DNA of 64,000 nucleotides from Nostoc piscinale CENA21 (GCF_001298445.1 NZ_CP012036.1:4514158-4578157); one strand, 5' to 3'; positions 43,985 to 53,894 are shown, counted from the stretch's first letter. Translations and numbers: made by a program. The notes: generated from the sequence alone by a model not told the origin.

Positions 43985-44815
43985 ATGGAGCCAATTATTG
44001 CTATAGTCTTAGCCCTTGTAGGCTATGCGTTAGGGTCAGCCAAAATTATTAATGAAGGTAATGAAGCCTTAGTCGAACGCTTAGGACAAAGACACCGCAC
44101 ACTTAGACCAGGCTTAAACTTTATCGTGCCTTTGGTGGATCAGATTGTCATGGAAGACACCACCAGAGAACAGATTTTAGACATTAAGCCCCAGAAAGTA
44201 ATTACTAAAGATAACGTTTATTTAGAAGTGGATGGTGTTGTCACTTGGCAAATTACCAGTATGGAAGACAGCTTTTATAAAGTTGAAGATGTCCAAGTCG
44301 CTCTTTCTAACTTAGTCACAGTTGAACTCCGTACTCACATTGCCGACAGAAGCCTAGCCGAAACAACTTCTTCTAGAAATCAAATGAATCAATCGCTGTT
44401 GCAGATTGTCAATGAGACTAGTAAAAAATGGGGTGTGAAGATTATCCGGGTAGATATTCAAAGCATTACACCCCCCGAAAGTGTCCAGAAATCAATGGCA
44501 GAACAACAAGCGGCGGAAATTAAAAAACAAGCTGCTATTTTAGAAGCAGAAGGTGATAGACAAGCAGCTATTAAACGCGCCGAAGCCACGAAAGAATCTA
44601 TCCGCATTCTTTCAGAAGCTATCACTGCTAAACCAGAAACCAAAGACATTCTCCGGTATTTAGTAGCCCAAGAACATCTAGAAGCTAGTCAAAAGCTCAG
44701 TGCTAGTAGCAATGCCAAAATTGTATTTCTCAACCCCAGTGTCTCTGAAGGCGCATTAGACCAAATGCTGGGTGATACGGTAAGTACTGAAGGGAATGGG
44801 AATGGTCAGGCTTAA
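43985..44815 (+). CDS. SPFH/band-7 (stomatin-like) protein
   Basis: 276 residues. One N-terminal membrane segment (about 3-19), then the band-7 domain: EALVERLGQRHRTLRPGLNF, DNVYLEVDGVVTWQI, VTVELRTHIADRSLAETTSS. A coiled-coil follows (AEQQAAEIKKQAAILEAEGD). Stomatin-like proteins form large cages at membrane microdomains and often regulate proteases or channels. It has a well-spaced GGAGC before the ATG at 43985. No NfeD partner gene is present. Confidence 0.88.
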   Translation: MEPIIAIVLALVGYALGSAKIINEGNEALVERLGQRHRTLRPGLNFIVPLVDQIVMEDTTREQILDIKPQKVITKDNVYLEVDGVVTWQITSMEDSFYKVEDVQVALSNLVTVELRTHIADRSLAETTSSRNQMNQSLLQIVNETSKKWGVKIIRVDIQSITPPESVQKSMAEQQAAEIKKQAAILEAEGDRQAAIKRAEATKESIRILSEAITAKPETKDILRYLVAQEHLEASQKLSASSNAKIVFLNPSVSEGALDQMLGDTVSTEGNGNGQA

Positions 44816-44864
44816 AAAAGTGCTGAGTGCTGAGTCAAAAAACTAACCTATAGCCCCCAACCTC

Positions 44865-44973
44865 TAGTACAGTGTGGCGTAAATAAACAGACCATCTGGA
44901 ATTTCTAAAAGGCTTGTGGTAAAACTATTCTTTCTTTTTCCTTTTTACTTTTGACTTTTGCCTTCTTGTACTA
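44865..44973. repeat. MITE-like element, short copy
   Basis: It is bounded by TAGTACA (44865-44871) and TGTACTA (44967-44973). It contains GGCGTAAATAAACAGACCAT and AAAAGGCTTGTGGTA, shared with the minus-strand copy at 10413-10575. The right part is a run of pyrimidine heptamers (TTTTTAC/TTTTGAC). No ORF. Confidence 0.75.
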
Positions 44974-44986
44974 ACCCCTAGCCCTC

Positions 44987-45826
44987 TTACCTAAACAACG
45001 TATCCGCAACTAGCGAGACTTCACGCATTTCTTTGACATCGTGAATTCGCAAAATATCCGCACCATTAGCAATAGCAGCACAACAAGCCGCTGCTGTTCC
45101 CCAGGCGCGTGCTTTGGGATTTGGTTGATTGAGAATGCGACCAATAAAACTTTTACGAGATACGCCTACTAAGATAGGACACTTTAATTGTGTGAGCGAT
45201 CGCAAGTCACGCAAAATCTCTAAATTCTGCTCATAATTCTTAGCAAAACCAATCCCAGGATCAATAATAATTTTTTCTTGGTCGATGCCTGCCTTGGTCG
45301 CAGCCAAAATTTGTCCTGTTAAAAAACTGGCAATTTCTCCAAGTAAATCTTCATACTCTGTCATTTGTTGCATCGTCTCTGGTGTTCCCCGAATGTGCAT
45401 CAAAACTATCGGCACACCTAAACTCGCAACTGTTGGCAACATCTCATCATCAAATGTCCCGCCAGAAATATCATTTATAATATCTGCCCCAGCTTCTATT
45501 GCTGCTTTTGCTACAGATACTCTAGTTGTATCTACAGAAATCGGCACTGTCATTTCAGCGCGTATTGCCTTAATTATGGGGATAACTCGATCTAATTCTT
45601 CTGCAAAACTAATTTGCTCTGCCCCCGGCCGCGTTGACTGTCCACCAACATCAACGATGTCAGCACCAGCCTCTACCATTGCTTGGGCTTGAGCTAAAGC
45701 CGCAGTTGTACTATTAAAATCTCCACCATCGCTAAAACTATCAGGTGTTACATTCAGCACACCCATTAAATAAGTGCGTTGTCCCCAATCGAAACAACGC
45801 CCACGAATAATTAAATTACTGGGCAT
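44987..45826 (-). CDS. folP: dihydropteroate synthase
   Basis: 279 residues. Pterin-binding motifs GVLNVTPDSFSDGG and DVGGQSTRPGA, the DIINDISGG and DPGIGFAKNYEQN loops, and the C-terminal RIHDVKEM. It joins p-aminobenzoate to the pterin diphosphate in folate synthesis; the motifs are complete. It lies 102 bp after tpiA in the same direction. Confidence 0.92.
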   Translation of the reverse strand: MPSNLIIRGRCFDWGQRTYLMGVLNVTPDSFSDGGDFNSTTAALAQAQAMVEAGADIVDVGGQSTRPGAEQISFAEELDRVIPIIKAIRAEMTVPISVDTTRVSVAKAAIEAGADIINDISGGTFDDEMLPTVASLGVPIVLMHIRGTPETMQQMTEYEDLLGEIASFLTGQILAATKAGIDQEKIIIDPGIGFAKNYEQNLEILRDLRSLTQLKCPILVGVSRKSFIGRILNQPNPKARAWGTAAACCAAIANGADILRIHDVKEMREVSLVADTLFR

Positions 45827-45928
45827 ACAAAGCGATAAAGTCTGATTCTTTTAACTTTTGACTTTTAACTTTTAATTTAGTTAAACCCATTCCCTGGCGC
45901 TGCCAGGGAAAAGGCGTTGCACATGAGA

Positions 45929-46654
45929 CTATTGATAGTTGACAATCCGGGCAAAACTTTCAGGTTCCAGACTGGCTCCTCCCACAAGCACGCCGTCAAT
46001 TTCTGGTTGAGCCATGATCTCATCAATATTGTTTGGCTTGACTGAGCCACCATATTGAATCGGAACATTAGGGTTCTTTAACTGACTGCGAATCAAGCCA
46101 ATAACTCGGTTAGCTTCCGTAGTTTCACAGGTGTCACCAGTCCCAATTGCCCAAATGGGTTCATAAGCAATCACTAAATTATCTTGATCTACATTCACTA
46201 GGTCGTTTTCTAGCTGAGTAGTAATTAGTGATTCAGTTTGCCCCGCATCGCGTTGTTGCTTTGTTTCCCCTACACATAAAACTGGGGTTAAACCGTGTTT
46301 TTGAGCAGCTTTCAGGCGTAGATTAACTGTCTCATCCGTTTCACCAAAATATTGCCGTCGTTCGCTATGACCAACAATTACATAACGGACACCAATTTCT
46401 GTAAGCATAGGAGCGGCAATTTCACCAGTATAAGCTCCAGAGTCTTCCCAATGAACATTTTGCGCTCCAAGTTGTACACGGCTACCATGCAAACTTTGAG
46501 ACAAAATGCCTAAATCGGTGAATGGAGGACACAATAATATTTCTCGCTCTTCGGGCGTGTTGTCTAAATGAGGCAGAAACCCTCGCAAGAAATCTTGAGT
46601 CTCTGCCTGGGTTTTAAACATTTTCCAGTTACCGGCAATAACAATTTTCCGCAC
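45929..46654 (-). CDS. tpiA: triose-phosphate isomerase
   Basis: 241 residues from the GTG at 46654 (MRKIVIAGNWKMFKTQ). The frame is open 22 codons further upstream, but the upstream residues do not resemble the enzyme and the length then matches cyanobacterial TpiA. Active-site Lys in NWKMFK, His in GHSERRQ, catalytic Glu in AYEPIWAIGTG, and the phosphate loop GGSVKPNN. It interconverts DHAP and GAP in glycolysis and the Calvin cycle. Confidence 0.92.
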   Translation of the reverse strand: MRKIVIAGNWKMFKTQAETQDFLRGFLPHLDNTPEEREILLCPPFTDLGILSQSLHGSRVQLGAQNVHWEDSGAYTGEIAAPMLTEIGVRYVIVGHSERRQYFGETDETVNLRLKAAQKHGLTPVLCVGETKQQRDAGQTESLITTQLENDLVNVDQDNLVIAYEPIWAIGTGDTCETTEANRVIGLIRSQLKNPNVPIQYGGSVKPNNIDEIMAQPEIDGVLVGGASLEPESFARIVNYQ

Positions 46655-46906
46655 AGGTGATGTAGTCAAATTCCTAACGCTAATAGATGCACTCTTCACT
46701 CTACTACTTTTTCGGATCACCCGATACGCTGGGAAAAGATGACATAGAATTGCTACATAAGAAACTCATCAAGAATAAGACCTTAATATCTAAAAAGTTT
46801 GTCATTAGTTATTTGTCCTTTGGTTAATACAAATGACAAATGACTAAATAACTAAACTAATGACAGTCCCAACTCAAGAATGTGCAGTTTAAACGCCAAA
46901 TAGCTT

Positions 46907-47509
46907 ATGCCTTATAGTCAATTTACTATTGACAGGTTGAAACAAGATTTTCGCCTGATGATTGTAGAGGGAGTGCGGTTTTTTCCCGAAAATATTGAAC
47001 CTGTGCATCCCAGTTCCAGACTGCAAGCTATTTTAGATGATTTGCCTTGGGCAATTGCAGTTGATACAGAAAAAGCCCGTTCTGAGGTAATTATAAATCC
47101 TGTGCTTTTAGAAGTGCGCCGCATTCTCCATTCTGCCATCAGTGTATTTTCAGGAGAGGAGTTTAACGTTGATGCGAGTATTGGACTTAACGGTGTCTGT
47201 GACTTTCTTATTAGTCGTTCGCCTGAACAATTAACAGTGGAAGCGCCAGCAATTGTAATTGTTGAAGCGAAAAAATCAGATTTAAAATCAGGACTTGGAC
47301 AGTGTATTGCCGAAATGGTGGCTGCACAAAGATTCAATGAAACTAAGGGACAGCCTATCACAACAATTTACGGTACTGTCAGCAGTGGAACACAATGGCG
47401 ATTTCTCAAACTAGAAGGACAAACAGTCACAATTGATTTTAGCGATTATCCCCTGCCTCCTGTTGAAACAATCTTGAGTTTTTTGGTGTGGATGGTAAAA
47501 GCAGGTTGA
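46907..47509 (+). CDS. PD-(D/E)xK-like protein of unknown role
   Basis: 200 residues. The order Asp99 in GVCDF, Glu120-Ala-Lys122 in IVEAKK, and Gln132 in GLGQCIAEM matches a restriction-endonuclease-fold core, a family abundant in cyanobacteria. No methyltransferase or helicase is adjacent. It is followed 78 bp later by a GTPase gene on the same strand. DNA or RNA cleavage is possible but not shown. Confidence 0.6.
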   Translation: MPYSQFTIDRLKQDFRLMIVEGVRFFPENIEPVHPSSRLQAILDDLPWAIAVDTEKARSEVIINPVLLEVRRILHSAISVFSGEEFNVDASIGLNGVCDFLISRSPEQLTVEAPAIVIVEAKKSDLKSGLGQCIAEMVAAQRFNETKGQPITTIYGTVSSGTQWRFLKLEGQTVTIDFSDYPLPPVETILSFLVWMVKAG

Positions 47510-47587
47510 ACACTGAATTTTCTCGCCCCATATCCTGTAAAAAATAACTAGGATAAAAATGAGGTAAATCAACAATCTCCGGTTATC

Positions 47588-49036
47588 ATGCCTTCTAAAT
47601 TGCCAGAACCAGACCAAAGTAACTCGCCTAACTGGGAGGAAGAACTAGATAGTGCTATTTTTAGCTTTGAAGATATTCAAGCGGAACTGAATTATAAACA
47701 AGCCCAAACAGCACTGCGAAACTTGGTGAATAATCTTGACTTGACACCACAAGAAAAGACAGGGTTAGAAACTGAACTGGCTGATTTAGAAACTATGCTG
47801 GCCAAGTTAGACCGGATGGTTGTGCAGATTGCGGCTTTTGGGATGGTAGGACGAGGTAAATCATCGCTGTTGAATGCTTTGGTGGGACAACCAGTATTTG
47901 AAACAGGCCCTTTGCATGGTGTAACTCGTGCAGCACAAAGGGTTAATTGGAGTATTCACGAAGAAATCATCGGCACAAATGAACGGGCTTTGCGTGTTAC
48001 TTTACCGAGTGTTGGTCAATCCCAGGTAGAACTCATTGATACCCCTGGGTTAGATGAAGTTGATGGTGATACTCGCGCCGCCTTAGCAGAACAAATCGCC
48101 AAACAAGCTGATTTAATTTTGTTTGTGATTTCGGGAGACATGACGAAGATAGAACACCAAGCCCTTTCGCAATTGCGAGAAGCAGGGAAACCGATAATTT
48201 TGGTGTTTAATAAAGTAGACCAATATCCCGCCGCCGATCGCTTGGCAATTTATGAAAAAATTCGAGATGAACGGGTAAAAGAATTACTCACGCCTTTAGA
48301 AATTGTCATGTCAGCCGCTTCACCATTGGTAAAAACGGCGGTAGTTCGCCCTGATGGTAGTCGGGGTTTGCAGTTACGTCAAGGAAACGCCCAAGTCGAA
48401 GAACTCAAGCTGAAGATATTGGAGATTTTGCAACGTGAGGGTAAAGCTTTAGTCGCACTGAACTCGATGTTGTATGCTGACACTGTAAATGAGCAACTGG
48501 TACAACGCAAACTCTTAATTAGGGAACAGAACGCCAATCAATTGATTTGGAAAGCTGTGATGGCTAAAGCCCTAGCGATCGCCCTCAATCCGGTGACGGT
48601 CGTAGATATACTGAGTAGTATAGCCATTGATATTGCTTTGATTTTAGGTTTATCGAAACTCTACGCCATCCCTATGACCGAAGCTGGGGCTGTGAAACTA
48701 TTGCAAAGAATAGCCTTGAGTATGGGCGGTATTGGTGTGAGTGAATTACTAGCCAACTTGGGCTTAAGTGGTTTGAAAACTTTATTAGGTATCTCTGCAC
48801 CAGCTACAGCAGGTGTCACCCTAGCACCTTACGTCACAGTTGCACTCACCCAAGCAGGTGTAGCGGGTGTCTCTTCTTACGGTATTGGTCAAGTCACAAA
48901 AGCTTATTTAGCCAATGGCGCAACTTGGGGGCCAGAAGGGCCAAAAGCAGTCATCAGCAAAATTTTAGCGAATCTCGATGAAGCTTCAATTCTCAACCGC
49001 ATTAAAGATGAGTTGCAATTGAAGTTAAAACTATAG
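47588..49036 (+). CDS. Era-like GTPase with DUF697 membrane domain
   Basis: 482 residues. GTPase: P-loop GMVGRGKSSLLNALVG, G3 DTPGLDEVDGD, G4 FNKVDQ. The C-terminal part from about 330 has hydrophobic helices (ALNPVTVVDILSSIAIDIAL, and others) of the DUF697 type that insert in membranes. Second membrane GTPase in the window, not closely related to the one at 1785-3695. Proposed roles of this family include membrane or envelope maintenance. Confidence 0.8.
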   Translation: MPSKLPEPDQSNSPNWEEELDSAIFSFEDIQAELNYKQAQTALRNLVNNLDLTPQEKTGLETELADLETMLAKLDRMVVQIAAFGMVGRGKSSLLNALVGQPVFETGPLHGVTRAAQRVNWSIHEEIIGTNERALRVTLPSVGQSQVELIDTPGLDEVDGDTRAALAEQIAKQADLILFVISGDMTKIEHQALSQLREAGKPIILVFNKVDQYPAADRLAIYEKIRDERVKELLTPLEIVMSAASPLVKTAVVRPDGSRGLQLRQGNAQVEELKLKILEILQREGKALVALNSMLYADTVNEQLVQRKLLIREQNANQLIWKAVMAKALAIALNPVTVVDILSSIAIDIALILGLSKLYAIPMTEAGAVKLLQRIALSMGGIGVSELLANLGLSGLKTLLGISAPATAGVTLAPYVTVALTQAGVAGVSSYGIGQVTKAYLANGATWGPEGPKAVISKILANLDEASILNRIKDELQLKLKL

Positions 49037-49080
49037 CAGTTCTCGATCCAGTGATACCATTTCACGAAAAATCTCATACA

Positions 49081-49240
49081 GATGTAAACCCTAAAATCCT
49101 TGCTACATCTAATTTTTTTAATTGCGTTAGCGAAGCGGTAGCGAGAGAGCGAGCGTCATTGCGTTAGCGACGAAGGAGCGTCATTGTGAATTGGTATGAG
49201 GTATGGGAAAAAATAATTAACCGCAGATGGACGCAGATAA
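49081..49240. repeat. cyanobacterial GCGTTAGCG-type and AACCGCAGATGG repeats
   Basis: GCGTCATTGCGTTAGCG occurs with a partial second copy (GGAGCGTCATTG) within 70 bases, followed by AACCGCAGATGGACGCAGAT (49219-49238). Related AACCGC segments follow dnaK (52637-52656) and ilvD (63516-63535). Confidence 0.5.
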
Positions 49241-49293
49241 ACGCGGATGAATTTGTATTCTACCCAAGTGAAAATCGCTGTTGCGACAACTAC

Positions 49294-50139
49294 TTAACTT
49301 AACCGCCTGATACCCTGTTCCAAACCTTGGCAAACACCAGTGAGAAAATTTAAATCTAAGGAAGCAATATTATCACTGGGTTGATGATAATGGGGATTCC
49401 GTAAAAATGCCGTATCTGTCACCATAATTGCGGGATAGCCCAAATCCCAAAATGGTGCATGATCGCTAAGTCTAGTTTGACGTACAATCAAGCCTCGGTT
49501 GGGTACTGGCAACCACTGGCTAGATACACCTACTTTGCGAATACTCCGGCTGAGGCTGATTAAATCGCGGATTGTCCGCAAATTGCCAATTAAAGCAATA
49601 AAATCGCCTGTATTGGGATAAAACTTTTCCAGAGGCGAGGGATAATTTTGCGAACCAGAGATAGAGTTGCAATAACCCAGCATTTCCAAAGAAATCATTA
49701 ACCGGAGAGGTTGCTGTTGTTGATGCAATAAAGCTGCATATTCCGCACTACCGAGTAAGCCATATTCTTCCATATCAAATGCTACTAACCGCAAGGGATA
49801 TTTAGCTGGTTCTGCGGCAAATTTCCGGGCTAATTCTAATAACACCGCCACCCCTGTCGCATTATCATCAGCCCCTGGGGTTCCTGGCACAGCATCATAG
49901 TGCGCCCCCATCAAAATTGGGGGTAAATCTTGGTGCTTCCCGTCAGCAGATAAATTTAAAATCAGGTTCTTACAGCTTTTTCCATTCACTTTAAAGGTGT
50001 GGATTTCCACACTTCCCCATTGGGAAAATTGTTGACGAATATATTCTTGAACAAAGAAATGTCCTGCTGTTGCCAAGAAAGGATCACGTTCTCTAGCAAT
50101 TTCAGAGAGATGGATTTGTAATTGCTCTTGTAGATTCAA
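49294..50139 (-). CDS. M28-family aminopeptidase-like zinc peptidase
   Basis: 281 residues. Zinc ligands in GAHYDAVPGTPGADDNATGV (His and the bridging Asp) and in FDMEEYGLLGSAEY (catalytic Glu next to a ligand); a further ligand is the Asp/His near RLSDHAPFWDLGYPA. It removes N-terminal residues or cleaves small peptides. No signal peptide. The gene is convergent with the GTPase gene and divergent from dnaK. Confidence 0.82.
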   Translation of the reverse strand: MNLQEQLQIHLSEIARERDPFLATAGHFFVQEYIRQQFSQWGSVEIHTFKVNGKSCKNLILNLSADGKHQDLPPILMGAHYDAVPGTPGADDNATGVAVLLELARKFAAEPAKYPLRLVAFDMEEYGLLGSAEYAALLHQQQQPLRLMISLEMLGYCNSISGSQNYPSPLEKFYPNTGDFIALIGNLRTIRDLISLSRSIRKVGVSSQWLPVPNRGLIVRQTRLSDHAPFWDLGYPAIMVTDTAFLRNPHYHQPSDNIASLDLNFLTGVCQGLEQGIRRLS

Positions 50140-50471
50140 CGGAAGTATTAAGGATAAAGTATGAGATTAACGCACTAATAATTAGTAGTTCTGCCAAAAA
50201 TCAATTACAGAAGTGTGGATTCCCCAACTTAAAGCACTGATAAAGTAGAGTTTTTCCACTATGGAGACTTCCCAATGCTTGGACATACTTAGCATCGGGA
50301 ATGCTATCCTAGTCTTGCAACTAGCTCTTTAACCTTAAATTTATTCACCTTTTGCCTCAATTGATTATTATACCATTGAGGTGTTTCCCACTAATAGCTT
50401 CCTGCTATTGGTAGTCTTGGACAATCATAATAAATTAATAGATATAAGACGCACTAGGAGAAGAGTAACGC
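50140..50471. promoter_or_regulatory. dnaK upstream region
   Basis: About 330 bp of non-coding sequence. A TAGCAT/ATGCTA palindrome with a 5-base spacer (50290-50306) lies about 165 bp before the dnaK ATG. No CIRCE element (TTAGCACTC-N9-GAGTGCTAA) is seen, so HrcA control is not indicated. The ATG at 50472 is preceded by AGGAGAAG. Confidence 0.45.
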
Positions 50472-52568
50472 ATGGGCAAGGTAGTCGGCATCGACTTGGG
50501 TACAACCAACTCAGTAGTCGCCGTGATGGAGGGTGGCAAGCCGGTGGTGATTGCCAATGCAGAAGGAATGCGGACAACACCCTCCGTAGTTGGTTTCAGC
50601 AAAGATGGTGAGAGAGTGGTTGGGCAAATGGCACGGCGACAAACCGTCCTCAACCCCCAAAATACTTTTTTTGCAGTTAAACGCTTTATTGGGCGGAAGT
50701 ATGGTGAACTCAGCCCCGAATCGAAACGTGTACCTTACACCATCCGCAAAGACGACATCGGCAATATCAAAGTTGCTTGTCCCCGGTTGAGTAAAGATTT
50801 TGCCCCTGAAGAAATTTCGGCAATGGTACTGAAAAAATTAGCCGATGATGCCAGTCGTTATTTAGGGGAACCTGTTACCGGGGCAGTCTTGACAGTTCCG
50901 GCTTATTTTAACGATTCTCAACGACAAGCCACCCGCGATGCTGGCAGAATTGCTGGTTTGGAAGTGTTGCGGATTCTCAATGAACCCACAGCCGCTTCTT
51001 TAGCTTATGGTTTAGATCGGGGTGACACTGAAACCATCTTGGTATTTGACTTGGGTGGTGGGACTTTTGACGTATCGATTTTAGATGTTGGCGATGGGGT
51101 ATTTGAAGTTAAATCAACCAGTGGTGATACCCAACTGGGGGGTAATGACTTTGATAAAAAGATAGTTGATTGGTTAGCAGAACAATTTTTAGAGACGGAA
51201 GGTGTAGACTTAAGACGCGATCGCCAAGCTCTACAACGGTTAATGGAAGCCGCCGAAAAAGCTAAAATTGAACTATCGGCGGTGAGTGTTACCGATATTA
51301 ACTTACCCTTCATCACCGCGACAGAGGACGGGCCAAAACACATCGAAACCCGCCTGACGCGTTCTCAATTTGAGGCTTTGTGTACAGACTTACTAGGACG
51401 TGTCCGCACTCCAGTGAAACGGGCATTAAAAGACGCAGGACTCCGGCCAGAAGACATCGAAGAAGTGGTGTTAGTTGGCGGTTCTACAAGAATGCCAATG
51501 GTGAAACAATTAGTCCGCGACTTAATTGGCATTGAACCCAACGAAAACGTTAATCCGGATGAAGTCGTCGCCGTAGGTGCAGCCATTCAAGCAGGTATCT
51601 TGGCTGGAGAACTGAAAGATTTGCTGTTATTAGATGTCACACCTTTATCTTTGGGATTAGAAACCATTGGCGGTGTGATGAAAAAACTCATCCCCCGCAA
51701 TACAACCATCCCCGTTCGCCGTTCTGATATCTTCTCCACTTCCGAAAATAACCAAAACACCGTGGAAATTCACGTAGTCCAAGGTGAGAGGGATATGGCA
51801 GGAGATAACAAATCTCTGGGACGGTTCAAGTTGTATGGCATTCCCCCAGCCCCGCGCGGCATTCCCCAAGTCCAAGTATCATTTGATATTGATGCCAACG
51901 GGATTTTACAGGTAACAGCTTTAGACCGGACGACAGGCAGAGAACAAAGTATTACTATTCAAGGCGCTTCTACCTTGACTGAATCAGAAATTAACCGGAT
52001 GATTCAGGATGCACAAAAATACGCTGATGTTGACCGCGAACGTAAAGAACGTGTCGAAAAACGTACCCGTGCGGAAGCATTGATTTTACAAGCCGAACGC
52101 CAACTGCGAGAAGTAGCTTTAGAATTTGGAATGCAATTTGCCCGCAGTCGCCGTCAACGCATTGATAATATTTGCCGCGAACTGAAAGAAAGTTTACAAG
52201 CCAACGACGATCGCGGCATTGATCAAACCTACGCCGATTTACAAGATGCCCTTTATGAACTCAACCGAGAAGTCCGTCAGTATTACGCTGAAGACGAAGA
52301 TGATGACTTGTTAGGCACAATTAAAGAAATCTTCACAGGCGGTGGCGACAAAGAACGCGATCGCGAACCAGATTACTACCGTGATAGCTACCGCGAAAGG
52401 GATTCCTACAGCAGCCGCGACTACGGTAGGGACAATGGTAGAGATTACGGCCGAGATTATGGCAGAGATAGAGATAGCCGTTCTTCCGCCTACGATAGCC
52501 GCCCCACACGCCGCCCATCTCGTCCCAGCTATCAAGATAATTGGGATGACGACGATGATTGGTTGTAG
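50472..52568 (+). CDS. dnaK: Hsp70 chaperone, DnaK3-type with long charged tail
   Basis: 698 residues. ATPase domain with GIDLGTTNSVVAV and VFDLGGGTFDVSILDVG; the substrate domain follows, with a VQGERDMAGDN segment. The C-terminal 70 residues are unlike DnaK1/DnaK2: charged and Tyr/Arg/Asp-rich with RDYGRD repeats and a DDDDDWL end. Cyanobacterial DnaK3 proteins have such long C-termini and bind thylakoid membranes; this assignment is by type, not proven. The downstream J-protein supports it. No EEVD-type end. Confidence 0.85.
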   Translation: MGKVVGIDLGTTNSVVAVMEGGKPVVIANAEGMRTTPSVVGFSKDGERVVGQMARRQTVLNPQNTFFAVKRFIGRKYGELSPESKRVPYTIRKDDIGNIKVACPRLSKDFAPEEISAMVLKKLADDASRYLGEPVTGAVLTVPAYFNDSQRQATRDAGRIAGLEVLRILNEPTAASLAYGLDRGDTETILVFDLGGGTFDVSILDVGDGVFEVKSTSGDTQLGGNDFDKKIVDWLAEQFLETEGVDLRRDRQALQRLMEAAEKAKIELSAVSVTDINLPFITATEDGPKHIETRLTRSQFEALCTDLLGRVRTPVKRALKDAGLRPEDIEEVVLVGGSTRMPMVKQLVRDLIGIEPNENVNPDEVVAVGAAIQAGILAGELKDLLLLDVTPLSLGLETIGGVMKKLIPRNTTIPVRRSDIFSTSENNQNTVEIHVVQGERDMAGDNKSLGRFKLYGIPPAPRGIPQVQVSFDIDANGILQVTALDRTTGREQSITIQGASTLTESEINRMIQDAQKYADVDRERKERVEKRTRAEALILQAERQLREVALEFGMQFARSRRQRIDNICRELKESLQANDDRGIDQTYADLQDALYELNREVRQYYAEDEDDDLLGTIKEIFTGGGDKERDREPDYYRDSYRERDSYSSRDYGRDNGRDYGRDYGRDRDSRSSAYDSRPTRRPSRPSYQDNWDDDDDWL

Positions 52569-52901
52569 TAGTCATACAGGTAGGGAGTGGGGAGTGTAGC
52601 GTTTCTCATTGTAGTGACATACAAGCAAGAATAATTAACCGCCGATGGACGCAGATGAACGCCGATGGAAACAGATAAATTTGTCCCTCAGCAGATTAAG
52701 AAACGTTATAGGTTGGTTTTTCACTCCCACACAAACTTACACAAATGGTAAAAACCGCCTTTACTTGATTGAGAAACTTGATTCAAAATACGGATTTAGT
52801 CATTGGTGATAAGTATTAAGTAATTGGTAAAGAGTATTACTAGTTACTTAAAAAGTATCACCAACATCTAAAATCTAAAATCTAAATTTAAATAACTGAC
52901 T
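52569..52901. other. intergenic stretch, dnaK to dnaJ
   Basis: 333 bp. It contains an AACCGCCGATGGACGCAGAT-type repeat (52637-52656) but no gene. dnaK and dnaJ may thus be separately transcribed. Confidence 0.5.
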
Positions 52902-53894
52902 ATGCAAAATTTGCAGAATTTCCGCGATTACTACGAGATTTTGGGAGTACCTAAAGATGCCTCTAATGAAGAAATTAAAAAGAATTATCGGCGATTAGCT
53001 AGACAATATCACCCTGATTTGAATCCAGGGAACAAGGCCGCCGAAGAAAAATTTAAAGATGTGAATGAAGCTTACGAAGTGCTTTCTGACACTGCTAAAA
53101 GAGCGCAATACGACCAGTTTAGCCGCTATTGGAAGCAAAAAGACTTTGCAGGTAAACAGCCGCCCAAGGGCAAAGGTTGGGGAGAAAAACCAGGTGATCG
53201 CAGCAACGCTAATCAAGTAGACCCCAGTCAATTTCCCAATTTTGAAGACTTTATCAATCAAGTCGTCGGGGTTGGTAGTCGCCAAAGCAGCAGAAATGGT
53301 AGTAGTACTAAAACCGATCCTTTCCGTTCGCCTAATAGTAGAGTTGAATACACAGTTCCGAAAAACCCCCCCAAACCAGCACGGCGTGATATTGAAGCGA
53401 GATTAACCTTACCCTTAGAAAAAGCTTATCAAGGTGGTAACGAACGTATTCGTTTAGAAGATGGGCGATCGCTAGAAGTGACAATGCCTCCCGCTATGGT
53501 CACGGGTCAAAGTATTCGGCTGAAAAATCAAGGTATTGGCGGTGGCGATTTATACCTCAAAATTACTGTCGAGCCGCATCCTTTGTTTAAACTAGAAGGC
53601 ACAAATATTTCCTGTCAAGTACCAGTTACTCCTAGCGAAGCAGTCCTCGGCGGATCTGTCGAAGCACCTACCCTTGACGGCCCCGTGAAAATGACTATCC
53701 CACCCGGAGTTAGGTCTGGTCAGAGATTCCGCTTGGCAAATAAAGGCTACCCCACCGATAACGGTAAACGCGGTGATCAATTAGTGGAGATTCAGATAGT
53801 TACACCCAAAAATATTAGCCTTGAAGAAAAAGAACTTTACGAAAAAATTCGACAAATTGAAACCTTTAAACCCCGTACTGATTTGATCAATTAG
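52902..53894 (+). CDS. dnaJ: DnaJ-type co-chaperone without zinc finger
   Basis: 330 residues. J-domain at about 8-72 with the HPD motif (RQYHPDLNPGNK). A Gly/Ser/Gln-rich linker, then the two C-terminal beta-sandwich domains (IEARLTLPLEKAYQGGNERI, LKITVEPHPLFKLEGTNISC and VTPSEAVLGGSVEAPTLDG). The CxxCxGxG zinc-finger is absent, so it is a type II, CbpA-like J-protein. It activates the ATPase of an Hsp70, probably the DnaK3-type gene upstream. Confidence 0.85.
   Translation: MQNLQNFRDYYEILGVPKDASNEEIKKNYRRLARQYHPDLNPGNKAAEEKFKDVNEAYEVLSDTAKRAQYDQFSRYWKQKDFAGKQPPKGKGWGEKPGDRSNANQVDPSQFPNFEDFINQVVGVGSRQSSRNGSSTKTDPFRSPNSRVEYTVPKNPPKPARRDIEARLTLPLEKAYQGGNERIRLEDGRSLEVTMPPAMVTGQSIRLKNQGIGGGDLYLKITVEPHPLFKLEGTNISCQVPVTPSEAVLGGSVEAPTLDGPVKMTIPPGVRSGQRFRLANKGYPTDNGKRGDQLVEIQIVTPKNISLEEKELYEKIRQIETFKPRTDLIN

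Noticed and set aside
50140..50471. CIRCE/HrcA operator before dnaK
   Set aside because: The TTAGCACTC-N9-GAGTGCTAA motif is not present.
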